Positions 17,414 to 26,064 of a stretch of 64,000 bases of DNA are shown one piece after another (the first letter of the stretch is position 1; every line of letters begins with the position of its first letter). The notes under the pieces were generated by a model. The model ran no database searches. It saw only the letters and a program-made list of their open reading frames with translations, and was not told the origin of the DNA. The position numbers and the translations under genes are program-made. Source of the stretch: Rhizobium sp. Pop5 (GTDB lineage: Bacteria > Pseudomonadota > Alphaproteobacteria > Rhizobiales > Rhizobiaceae); the NCBI RefSeq assembly GCF_024721175.1, contig NZ_CP099399.1:248001-312000 (forward strand), written 5' to 3'.

Positions 17414-17533
17414 ATCATCTATGGCGGGGACGTCGGTGCCGCATTTGGTGTGCGAGGCTCGATGACGGCTGTCTCAAATTGGGCACGCGAATTCCGGCGC
17501 ATGCGACGTCGTCCAATGCCATCCATAGATGAT
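17414..17533. repeat. 120-bp element bounded by perfect 11-bp inverted repeats
   Basis: ATCATCTATGG at 17414-17424 is the exact reverse complement of CCATAGATGAT at 17523-17533. Just inside, GACGTCG and CGACGTCG also partly pair, so the whole segment is a large imperfect palindrome. No target-site duplication or coding frame is evident. It could be a MITE-like remnant or a structured intergenic element at the edge of the degraded zone. Confidence 0.45.
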
Positions 17534-17949
17534 TGCGCCAGCGCCTACTTCAAGTAATCTTCCGACGCGAACACGACCATTGGAAAAGTTTTCCTAGCCG
17601 AGTTCAAATAGACCCTACTCCGGTTCGAATTCTTTAAAAGCATCTCGCGACATGAAGGGCACGCACTGCGCTCCATCAAAAGTTCGCCTGACCCCCATCA
17701 ACCCAAGCGTCGTGCTACGAAAATCATAACGCCGGGCGATTTGAAACTTCAGGTCTGCGCGGTGTCCGAAGCCGATATCCTCGGCTTCACCAGGGTAGGC
17801 GATGTGCTGCTCCCCCTTCGCGCCGCCAGTACCGGTGTTGTGACTAGGCAACTTGAAGTGCACTCCGATTTCAGCCGGCAGGAGCTGGAATTTTCCGGGG
17901 TTAAGGCTCAGCTCGGCGGGGGTGCCGATGAGCCGTTCATGAGCGAAAT
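17534..17949. other. Gene-poor stretch beside IS scar
   Basis: No recognisable gene. A minus-strand open frame of 154 codons (17615-18079) runs through here, but its first third is an out-of-frame reading of the IS remnant. Its last hundred codons contain no motif I recognise and could be either a gene fragment or chance. Confidence 0.4.
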
Positions 17950-18137
17950 CGGTACCTCTTCGAACTGGCCAAGAAGCTTCATCTCCGAGGGCATCAGGCC
18001 GGCGTACTTTTGCGCCAGTTGTAAAACGTCGCGTCCGAAATTCCCGCCTTGCGGCAGACCTCGCCGATCGGCGTTCCATCCTCTGCCTGCTTCAACACGA
18101 ACGCGATCTGCGCTTCCGAAAACTTCGAGGCCTTCAT
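17950..18137 (-). pseudogene. IS3-family transposase OrfA remnant (first type)
   Basis: From the ATG at 18137 (preceded by GAGGAG) the frame encodes KASKFSEAQIAFVLKQ, then CRKAGISDATFYNW, the helix-turn-helix of IS3-group OrfA. A one-base deletion in CGCAAAAGTACG shifts the frame and stops it at 17994; in the next frame YAGLMPSEMKLLGQFEEV continues to about 17950, where similarity ends. OrfB is absent. It is therefore a truncated, frameshifted IS fragment. Confidence 0.8.
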
Positions 18138-18236
18138 CGAATTCTCCTCTTCTTCCCATCAGGGATCATAAGTGGAAAATTCCAGTTCCAAATGGCTTAA
18201 TTTATTGGGGGCACATCAGTTCAGATCAGGTCTGAG

Positions 18237-19417
18237 ATGAACGGCGCGGGCGGCGAATGGCGGGTGGAGCGCCAGCGCCTCTCATGGCCCGTTCTCGACG
18301 CATTTCGAGATGCGGCCGAGGAACTCAGTATCCCGAAGACGGACGATTTCAACTGCGGGGACAACGAGGGCTCGGGCTATTTCGAAGTGAATCAGCGCGG
18401 TGGGCTGCGCTGGAATACCACCAAGGCGTTTCTCCGCCCCGCAATGAAGCGGCCCAATCTGCGGGTCTTGACGGGCGCCGAAACGGAAAAGCTGCAGTTC
18501 GAGGGCCGCGCCCCACTGGCGTCCGGTTTCGATCGAACGGCAAGATGCATGAGGCGCGCGCCCACCGCGAGGTCATCCTTTCCGCCGGCGCTATCAATTC
18601 ACCGAAGATATTGGAGCTCTCCGGCATCGGCCGGCCCGATGTGCTGCACGCGGCCGGAATTGACGTCATTCATTCGCTGAATGGCGTCGGCGAGAACCTG
18701 CAGGATCACTTTCAGATCCGCACGGTCTTCCGCATCGAAGGCGCGAAGACTTTGAACCAGCTCTACCACAACCTCTTTTCACGCGCCGGCATGGGCCTGG
18801 AATATGCACTTCGCCGCTCCGGCCCGCTGTCCATGGCGCCAAGCCAACTGGGCATCTTTACAAAGAGCGATCCAAGCTCGGCCACCGCGGATCTCGAATA
18901 TCATGTCCAGCCACTCAGCACAGACAGGCTCGGTGAACCGCTGCACCGCTACCCGGCCGTTACGGTGTCGGTTTGCAACCTGCGCCCGGAAAGCAGAGGC
19001 ACCGTGCATATCTCAGGGTCGAATGCACGGGCGGCACCGGAGATAAGGCCAAACTATCTCTCGACCGCGGGAGATCGCATCGTTGCCGCAAGATCGATAC
19101 GTCACGCGCGCAGGCTGATGCGGACAAGGGCGATATCGCAGTTTGCACCCAAGGAAATGTTGCCGGGCCTCGAGTTTCAAAGCGATGACGAACTGATCCA
19201 AAGGGCGGGGGATATCGCAACGACCATTTTTCATCCTGTTGGAACGTGCAGGATGGGAAGCGATGACAATGCTGTCGTCGATCAGGAACTGCGCGTGCGT
19301 GGTGTCTTGGGCCTGAGGGTCGTTGATGCCTCCGTCATGCCCACCATTGTCTCAGGCAACACCAATTCGCCAGCTATCATGATCGCTGAGAAAGCGGCAG
19401 ACATGATCGCCAACTGA
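18237..19417 (+). pseudogene. GMC oxidoreductase (choline/alcohol dehydrogenase-like), 5'-truncated and frameshifted
   Basis: Only the middle and C-terminal parts of a GMC flavoprotein remain. Frame one (from 18237) gives AFRDAAEELSIPKTDDFN and RWNTTKAFLRPAMKRPNLRV; after about 18507-18514 the sequence moves to another frame and gives HREVILSAGAINSPKILELS (the GMC signature 2 region) through HPVGTCRMGSDD and VVDASVMPTIVSGNTNSP. Two extra C residues near 18511 explain the shift. The N-terminal Rossmann FAD site (about 150-180 residues) is missing, replaced by IS debris. Non-functional. Confidence 0.9.
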
Positions 19418-19468
19418 GAAAATGCGGCTCCCGAAACCCCGACTTTACAAGAGATGGAGGGCTTGGTC

Positions 19469-19741
19469 TCATCCTTTCGATGTCTTCGCCAGCATTTCGC
19501 TCAGAGTTGCCGCGGAGAGCATGGCTTCGGCCAAAAGCTTTTTGAGCTTCTGGTTCTCTTCCTCCAGCGCTCTCACCCTTCTGGCATAAAGACCGACATT
19601 TCCGTACTTCAGGGATTGCCACCGATAGAAGGTCGGCTCGCTGATGCCGTGCTTGTGGCAAACATCCGCTACCGTCACTCCGGCCTGGTGTTCCTTCAGA
19701 ATGCCCGTAATCTGGTCGTCGTCGAATTTTCGCTTGCCCAT
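19469..19741 (-). pseudogene. IS3-family transposase OrfA (second type), OrfB missing
   Basis: 90 aa from the ATG at 19741: GKRKFDDDQITGILKEHQAG, then ADVCHKHGISEPTFYRW (helix-turn-helix) and a leucine-zipper-like RRVRALEEENQKLKKLLAEA. This is a different OrfA lineage from the one at 17950-18137. The end is non-canonical and no OrfB follows, so the element is partial. It begins only 7 nt past the HlyD stop, so the insertion abuts the secretion operon. Confidence 0.8.
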
Positions 19742-19748
19742 CACCGTC

Positions 19749-21193
19749 TCAGTCCTCGCGAAATGCTCTGTTGAAACTGTCGAGGAGTGGTCTGACGGCA
19801 TAGAGCGCCACGCTGCTTTTGCCCGTTTCGATCAGAGTCTGCGCGGGCATGCCCGCGATCAGCTCGACATCCTTCATTTTCGCCAACCGCTCGTCCGTTA
19901 CCCGGATCGTCGCGGCAAAGTAGGGCTGGCCGCTCTGTGCATCGATGAGACGGTCCGCCGAAACATATTCGACCCGGCCTTTCAGGAGCGGAACGCGCCG
20001 CTGATTGTATGGAAGAAGGTGAACCTGGGCCTCGAGCCCCGCATGGACGAGATTGATGTCTTCCGGCCTGACGTGGGCAGACACGACAAGGCGATCGGCG
20101 TCCGGCAGAAGGTCGACCAGCGGTTCACCCGCGCCGATCACCCCGCCTGGTGTGTGGACCCGCAGGTTCATGATCGTTCCATCTTCGGGAGCGCGGATAT
20201 AGGTCCTTGAAAGCTGGTCGTCGATCGCCCGCAAGCGCTCGCGCAGTTGCATGATCCGGCTTTCCGTCTCGCGCATGCCTTGGGCGACCTCGCTCAACCG
20301 GTCGCTCTCGAGCTTTGCGAGATCGGCCTGTGACTCGCTGATCATCTGGTAGGCGCGGGAGATCTGTGCCTCCACTTGACCCTGCTGGCCATCAAGGTCT
20401 GCCTTTTCCTCCGGAGGTTGAGAAGCCTGCTCCTTGTTTCCAGTCCTTTGGCGTTGAGAGCCGTGACCTGTTCCAGTTCCTGGCTCGAGATCGCGGCTCT
20501 GTCGGCCAGCGCCGCCTTCTGCGCGCCAAGTCCGACGATTTCCTGCCGCACCTGCGCGATTTTTTCATTGGCGATCTGGATTTCCGCCTGCATGACCCGG
20601 CGGCGAGCTTCGAAGATTTTCTGTTGCCCGATCAGAATCGCGCTGACCAGGGGATATTTGGCCATTGCTGCCCTGAGATTCCCAGGATAGGCGACGTGGT
20701 CATCACCCGTCTGCTCCGCCAGAAGACGGGCGCGGCTTCCTTCGGCGTCCCAGAGTTGCCCTTGAATGCTGTCGCGCTCCGAGCGAGACTTCGTATCGTC
20801 GAGTTCTATCACGATTTGACCGGCTGCAACCGTATCGCCGTTTTGGACGAGGATTCGTCGCACGATCCCGCCTTCCAGATGCTGAATGGTCTTGCGGCTG
20901 GATTCCGGTTCGATGATGCCCGATGCGACCGCAGCGCTTTTCAGGGGCGCCAGAACCGACCAGATCCCCAATCCGACGATGAAGACCAGGACCAACAGGT
21001 TGCCCGTCCAAACGACACCTCTGAGTCCCGGCATCGGCGAGGGGGCGGCGGGGCCGCGTTGTTTCGCCTCGATCACCGGCAAATAGGCGGTCTGCAGCCT
21101 TGTTGTCGCCGGCGACCGTTGAGCCAGCTGCTGACCCGTCCCTGACGAATCTGAAAATCTCGCGCGCGTTGCGTTCAATTGAACAAGGGTCAC
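19749..21193 (-). pseudogene. Type I secretion membrane-fusion protein (HlyD/PrsE family), one-base frameshift
   Basis: Two overlapping frames together make one HlyD-family adaptor of about 481 aa. 20342-21193 (GTG start, GGGAGGA upstream) has one membrane span (GNLLVLVFIVGLGIWSVLAP), the lipoyl-like IIEPESSRKTIQHLEGGIV and a coiled coil; 19749-20375 continues QISRAYQMISESQADLAKLE through TYIRAPEDGTIMNLRVHTPG to the C-terminus. Inserting one base in the CC at 20408-20409 converts the break into RREKADLDGQQGQVEAQISR and joins the frames. Pairs with the ABC exporter 14 nt upstream. It could be a real lesion or a sequencing error. Confidence 0.88.
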
Positions 21194-21207
21194 GGCAGCG
21201 TTCCTCC

Positions 21208-22923
21208 CTATGTTCCTGTTCGAGCCGGCGGTTGAAGATAGGTTTCATAAATCCGCTCGCTGTCGCCGAAGGCGGTCACCGCCCCGTCACGCATGATGGC
21301 AATCTTGTTGGTAACAGGCAGAATCCCCATCCGATGCGTTATGATGACGACGGTCATCCCCCTGGACTTCATGCGCTCGATCGCCCTGAACAGCATGCGC
21401 TCGCCGTCATAATCCAGGCTCGAATTCGGATCGTCGAGAACGATGAGAGAGGGATTTCCATAGGCCGCCCGTGCCAGTCCCAGCTGTTGGCGCTGCGCTC
21501 GCAGGAGCAGATTTCCCCCTTCACCGATTTCGGTCTCGTAGCCCTGCGGTAGTCGCATGATCGCTTCGTGCAATCCAACCAGCTTCGCGGCGTCGATGGC
21601 CTTGCCGGGATCTCCACCGTCCAGCCGGCCGATCACATCCTTGATTGCTCCGCCGAAGAGTTCGATGTCCTGCGGCAGGTATCCGACGTGGCGGGTCCCG
21701 CCGCATAGGCGCAGAGCCGAGATATCCACCCCCCCGAGAAGAACACAGCCGCTCGTTGCTTGCGCAACGCCTGCCATGATGCGACCCAGCGTCGATTTTC
21801 CCGATCCCGATGGGCCGATGAGTGCTACGCAATCGCCTGGCGCCAGGCGCAAGGTGATGCCTGTCAATATCGGCCGATTGGCGAATGGCTTGATATAGCT
21901 GACGTTGTCGAGAACGAGGCCGTTGGGCTCCGGGATCGGCACCATTCGGCCATCGCGTTCCGATGCAACTGCTATCAGCATTCTGTTCAGGCGATTGAAG
22001 GCATTGCGCGCAAACGTAAAGGCGCGCCATGCACCGATCGCGCCCTCGATCGGTGCAAGCCCGCGCCCGAGCAGCAGGCTCGCGACGAAGATGATCCCGG
22101 GACTGCCGCTGTTTATGAGCACCAGCCATGTCGCCGATCCCATCATGAGAATCTGTGCGAGCGTGCGGATCGATTTGGAGAAACCGAGAATGATCTCCGT
22201 TCGATGCATCGCGATGTCCTGCGCCCTTCTTGCCATTTCCGCATCGCGATAGACGATCTGCGCTGCGCCATCCTGCATGCCCATTGCCCGGATGATCTCG
22301 ATGTTTTTAAGGGCGGTCGCAAACCTGAGATAGCTCATCGAAAGGGCAAGATTGGCATGGGCAAGCGGCTCTCGTGTCGCGAGTTCGGTCAGGAACGCAG
22401 CCAGCAGAAGAGCAAGTGCGCTCAGAAGACCGATGGTCCCAAGCAGCGGATGAACGAGAAAGAGCAGGAGCAGGAATACGGGCGCCCAGGGAACGTCAAA
22501 AAAAAGCGAGCTGGCCGGTGAATCGAGAAACTGGCGTAATGCGGCCAGGTCCCTGTAGCACTCCGTGGCGGCTCCCGTATCGGCGCGAGTGGCATATTCG
22601 AATGACGCGGTGAGCACCATGGGCCGCAGTCTGTGGTCCAGCCAGCTGCCGATGCGCGAAAGAGCGGCCCTGCGAACGATATCCAGCATGGACCCGACCA
22701 GTACGGCGACGGCGATGATCATCGTCAGCATCAGCAGCGTGTCGGCGCTTCGGCTCGACAGGACCCTGTCATAGATCTGCAGGAGATAGATGGACGGCGC
22801 GAGAAGAAAGAGATTGTAGCCGCAGCTATAGAGGAAGACAAACCCGAAGGCTCCGGCACAAGCCCGGAGCGCAATGACGAGCTGTGTCTGCGGGCGCAAT
22901 GGCTTCATGGAAATCGTTGTCAT
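21208..22923 (-). CDS. Type I secretion ABC exporter (PrsD/AprD/HlyB-like, no C39 domain)
   Basis: 571 aa from the ATG at 22923; an in-frame start at 22980 adds 19 residues. The N-terminal half is a transmembrane domain (FVFLYSCGYNLFLLAPSIYL onward), with no N-terminal peptidase domain. The C-terminal ATPase has Walker A GPSGSGKST near residue 370, signature LRAQRQQLGLARAAYG and Walker B LIVLDDPNSSLD. PrsD-type exporters secrete Gly-rich or RTX proteins across both membranes with an HlyD adaptor and an outer-membrane channel. No TolC gene is nearby. The likely cargo genes lie at 23027 and 24191. Confidence 0.92.
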   Translation of the reverse strand: MTTISMKPLRPQTQLVIALRACAGAFGFVFLYSCGYNLFLLAPSIYLLQIYDRVLSSRSADTLLMLTMIIAVAVLVGSMLDIVRRAALSRIGSWLDHRLRPMVLTASFEYATRADTGAATECYRDLAALRQFLDSPASSLFFDVPWAPVFLLLLFLVHPLLGTIGLLSALALLLAAFLTELATREPLAHANLALSMSYLRFATALKNIEIIRAMGMQDGAAQIVYRDAEMARRAQDIAMHRTEIILGFSKSIRTLAQILMMGSATWLVLINSGSPGIIFVASLLLGRGLAPIEGAIGAWRAFTFARNAFNRLNRMLIAVASERDGRMVPIPEPNGLVLDNVSYIKPFANRPILTGITLRLAPGDCVALIGPSGSGKSTLGRIMAGVAQATSGCVLLGGVDISALRLCGGTRHVGYLPQDIELFGGAIKDVIGRLDGGDPGKAIDAAKLVGLHEAIMRLPQGYETEIGEGGNLLLRAQRQQLGLARAAYGNPSLIVLDDPNSSLDYDGERMLFRAIERMKSRGMTVVIITHRMGILPVTNKIAIMRDGAVTAFGDSERIYETYLQPPARTGT

Positions 22924-23026
22924 TATCAGATCTCGCTGTACTTGATACTGATAAGAAGAGGCTGCTTGCTGGTTTGGCAATCCAGGAGGGCCGCCAGCCG
23001 AAACCGGCGACCCTCAGGGTCTGAGT

Positions 23027-23599
23027 TCATGAACCGAGATGGCTGACGTCGATATGGCCGAAGGCGTTTATGAAATGATCCATGTCATTGTTCACTGTCG
23101 TCGTTTCGGGATTCGAGTGAACCAATGCCGACGAGATATCGCCGCCCAGAGCGTTGTTTCCGTTGCCGCCGTTGCCGCCGACGCCTGCCAGGATGTTGGC
23201 ATGCTGATCGGCCACGAGCTGGGTGTATTGCGTCGCGGTCGTAGCCGCAGCCACCGAAGCCGTGTCATGGCCGCTCGTGTTGCCTTGATCGCCGTTGGAC
23301 TGAGCGTTTCCGCCCGCACCGCCGGCGCCGCTGGTGAGCGATGCCAGGAAGCCGTTCTGGGCCTGGCTGAGGCCACCGGCTCCGCCACCCCCGGCGTCCC
23401 AATCTGCCGTCTGCCAAACGTGATCGCCGTTGTGCAGATGGGTCGATGCGCCGTCGACCGTTTGCACGGGGCTGACATAGGCGACCGGGTTGTAGTCAAT
23501 GTCCCCGTGGTTGTAGCCATTGCCGCCGTTGCCGGCATTCGCGTCACCCGCATCCGGGTTGTTGAGATGAATCGTGTCAGATATCTGTGGAATAGGCAT
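23027..23599 (-). CDS. Gly/Asn-rich protein, candidate type I secretion cargo
   Basis: 190 aa from the ATG at 23599, with GGAG 8 nt upstream. Composition is dominated by Gly, Asn, Ala and Asp, with stretches DAGGGGAGG and GAGGAGGNAQSNGDQG. No classical signal peptide and no RTX nonapeptides are seen. Near residues 135-160 it has QLVADQHANILAGVGGNGG, the same module that ends the repeat units of the protein at 24191-25279. It lies about 100 nt upstream of the ABC exporter on the same strand, so it is probably its cargo. Molecular function unknown. Confidence 0.75.
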   Translation of the reverse strand: MPIPQISDTIHLNNPDAGDANAGNGGNGYNHGDIDYNPVAYVSPVQTVDGASTHLHNGDHVWQTADWDAGGGGAGGLSQAQNGFLASLTSGAGGAGGNAQSNGDQGNTSGHDTASVAAATTATQYTQLVADQHANILAGVGGNGGNGNNALGGDISSALVHSNPETTTVNNDMDHFINAFGHIDVSHLGS

Positions 23600-24190
23600 T
23601 GATGTCACTCCTCTACTTCGTTTCGTCCGTGTTCCTTTTACGGCGTCCCTTTACGGCGTGGGTATTCAGATGTCACCGCCAGCCAATACAACCGCAAGAG
23701 AATATTGCCTGCGATTTAATCCGTGAACTATCTAGATATTCGGCGACGTTCCTTCGGATATATACTTGCAGGCGACGGAACGTTGTTTTGGATTAATACG
23801 AAGTGGTTTGCGCGGATAACATGATTACGTCCCACGCTTCGATCGAAGGGGTGGCCTTTCTTGAAGTGGCGCCCGCCTAAGCGACCCGTCTGCTTTCCGA
23901 AATTCTGATCAGACTGCGCTTAGCAGCGAGGATCCGGTCGAAGCTCAAAAAACGTCTATGTTCGACCGCGAGAAAGGACCTCTAATCCAAAGGCGGATTG
24001 AGTGCTTGCAAACTCGCACAACGGACGCTGCGGTCATGACAGCCAAATGGCTACAGAACTAGCCGACGAGGTATAGACGAATTGCAGGCTCTGCTTTTCT
24101 TAACTTCAGATGCACAATGCCTGAACAATTCAGGCTGCGTAGCGCCGCATGCTCGGTGGACGTGCGGTTGACGGCGGAATGGAGACGGTA
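23600..24190. other. Divergent promoter region between the two repeat-protein genes
   Basis: 591 bp without a supported gene. It holds a perfect hairpin dyad, GCCTGAA-CAA-TTCAGGC, at 24119-24135, about 55 bp before the ATG at 24191. This could be an operator for the plus-strand gene. No clear -35/-10 pair was identified. Confidence 0.5.
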
Positions 24191-25279
24191 ATGGCGGAAA
24201 CTCGTCCCTCACTGGAAGACTTGCCCAAGGCGGGCACCGATCAACATCTCGCCTCCACCGTGGCTGCGGGTCATCTGGCATTGGTGCCGACTTGGCTTCC
24301 ATTGGATGTCGCTTCCGGCCCAAGCTATAATTCAGCCGGGAGCGGTGGTGATGGATTTAGCGAAGGCGTGATCAGCAGCAACGCCTTGGCCGTCTTCATG
24401 CCGTCCAACGCCGCTATTGCGGGACCTCATTCGAGTGCCGACGCTTTCCAGGGCAACGATGCGCTCATCAATCAGCATCCCACCGAAATGGCCGGGATAG
24501 GCGGGAATGGTGGAAGTGGCAATATTGCCCTTGGCGGTGGCGACAACGCCAGTCATGCCGGCGCCGGTGGCAATGGCGTCTTCTACGGTGGACTCGTAAG
24601 CACGGAGGTCGCACTGTTTGCACCCGTGAATACGGCCGTGGCTGCGGGCCCTGGCGCGCAGGCACACTCAGAGCAATCGAACAACGCACTGTTCCTGCAG
24701 GGCGCGACCCAGGTGGGCGGCATGGGCGGCTCGGGCGGAGACCATAACGCTGCGGGCCATGGCCCGTCATTGAGCCCGGGAACGTCGCTCACATTTACCG
24801 GCGACAATTATGCGGGACACGGCGGCGATGGATATTTCGTCGGCAGCATGGTCGATGTGAGTATAGCCATCTTCTCGCCGATCAACATCGCCATCGGCGC
24901 CGCAGGCGGCTCGGCGGAGGCTCATCAGACAAACAATGTCATTTTCGACCAAGGCGCTGTGCAAATCGCCGGCATCGGCGGCAATGGCGGCGGCTTCAAC
25001 CTGTCCTCGGATACGATTTTTACCGGCAACCATGCGGGCGGCGGTGGCGGGGTCGGATCGTCGACCGGCAGCCTGGTGGACGTCAACTTCGGCTATTTCC
25101 ATCCCATCAACATTGCCGTTCCCGCCGGCGGGACGGTGGACGCCCAACAGATCGATCATGTTCTCTATGACCAGCATGCGCTCCAACTGGCCGGCATCGC
25201 GGGCCACGGCGGAGACGGCAACCTCACCGACGCCCATTCGGCTCTCGTAGACGACATTCTGAGCTTCATGCATAGCTAG
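24191..25279 (+). CDS. Four-repeat Gly-rich protein, candidate type I secretion cargo
   Basis: 362 aa from the ATG at 24191 (GGAG about 8 nt upstream); the frame is open from an ATG at 24149. After a 44-residue leader, four degenerate units of about 75-85 residues follow, at residues 45-120, 121-205, 206-280 and 281-362. The shared plan is Gly-rich AGxGGxG, a hydrophobic strand (such as VSIAIFSPINIAI), a polar NNxxxxQ segment, then AGIGGNGG. It has no signal peptide or Cys and ends in DDILSFMHS, a short acidic-hydrophobic tail of the kind seen in type I cargo. Divergent from the exporter cluster. I do not recognise the family; export is inferred. Confidence 0.8.
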   Translation: MAETRPSLEDLPKAGTDQHLASTVAAGHLALVPTWLPLDVASGPSYNSAGSGGDGFSEGVISSNALAVFMPSNAAIAGPHSSADAFQGNDALINQHPTEMAGIGGNGGSGNIALGGGDNASHAGAGGNGVFYGGLVSTEVALFAPVNTAVAAGPGAQAHSEQSNNALFLQGATQVGGMGGSGGDHNAAGHGPSLSPGTSLTFTGDNYAGHGGDGYFVGSMVDVSIAIFSPINIAIGAAGGSAEAHQTNNVIFDQGAVQIAGIGGNGGGFNLSSDTIFTGNHAGGGGGVGSSTGSLVDVNFGYFHPINIAVPAGGTVDAQQIDHVLYDQHALQLAGIAGHGGDGNLTDAHSALVDDILSFMHS

Positions 25280-25282
25280 ACC

Positions 25283-25382
25283 ATGTCGCGCAAAAGTGTT
25301 CAGCGGTTTTGCGATGACGACATGCGGAAAATCGTAGAGCTAAAGCGTGGGCCAAGCGCATCCGAAGGATCGCGACACGCTT
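25283..25382. repeat. REP-like intergenic palindromic element
   Basis: Immediately after the repeat-protein stop. The first part, 25283-25323, is an interrupted palindrome: ATGTCG/CGACAT outer arms and GCAAAA/TTTTGC inner arms. The second part is bounded by AAGCGTG (25343-25349) and CACGCTT (25376-25382) with an inner ATCC-GAA-GGAT. Rhizobial genomes carry many intergenic palindromes of this kind. It may also serve as a terminator for the gene before it. Confidence 0.6.
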
Positions 25383-26064
25383 GAACGAATGGGCTCCTCA
25401 CTCGCTTTGCCAAGGCTCGACTGCTCAAGGCCGTTCTTCGTGACGACGGGCTCATTAGGCGGCGAACATTCCACCATCACCTCATCCGTATTGTCGCTGA
25501 TGTCGGCTGCAAGAGCCCGTTACCTCTGGCCGGCTCTCTCGGTCGGGACAGCAATGCCGAGAGCGATTCCGACTGGATTATGCACCATCAGGGCGCAGTT
25601 TTCACTAATCATAACGGGTAGTCGGAGATCTTGTGCTTTTTTTACTTTTTGCGTCTGTCGTTTTTCTCTCGGGGTCTGCTGCTGCTTTGAGTAAAGGCGT
25701 GAGAACAAAGCATAGCCGTCGGAAGTTATTTGTATTCAATGGTTCTTTTCACGGCGGCTCTGTAGAGGATCTATTGCCTTTTCAGTGCTTTTGAAAGATT
25801 TGTTGACCCACTTGCCGTACGTGAATTCAACGAAGGCTTGAAAGCCTGCTGTAACAAGTCGAACCGGCATGTCATCGTGAACAAGCTCTTCAACGTGATC
25901 TGCGGGTAACAGTTATCTATCGATGATATCTTATAGACTATAAGAATTATTGTGAGAGGTCGGACTATTGAATTGGCGATACACTCGCTTTTTATCATGA
26001 CATGTAATGAGAACAGGAATAGTATGGGCGGTTGTTGGGTTGCAAATATTCTGGGAGCACGCAA
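25383..26064. other. AT-richer intergenic region upstream of the LuxR-type regulator
   Basis: No supported gene; a 115-codon frame at 25347-25694 has no recognisable content. Base composition is clearly lower in GC than the neighbours. A perfect dyad CTTATAG-A-CTATAAG lies at 25930-25944, about 120 bp before the regulator start. It could be an operator. Confidence 0.5.

Noticed and set aside
24323..25276. CRISPR array
   Set aside because: The repeats are degenerate protein-level units of about 240 bp in one reading frame, not short identical repeats with unique spacers; no cas genes are present.
23027..25279. RTX calcium-binding toxin genes
   Set aside because: The Gly/Asn-rich stretches do not follow the GGxGxDxUx nonapeptide pattern.
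25347..25694. 115-codon frame after the REP-like element
   Set aside because: It begins inside the palindromic element, has no ribosome site and no recognisable sequence.
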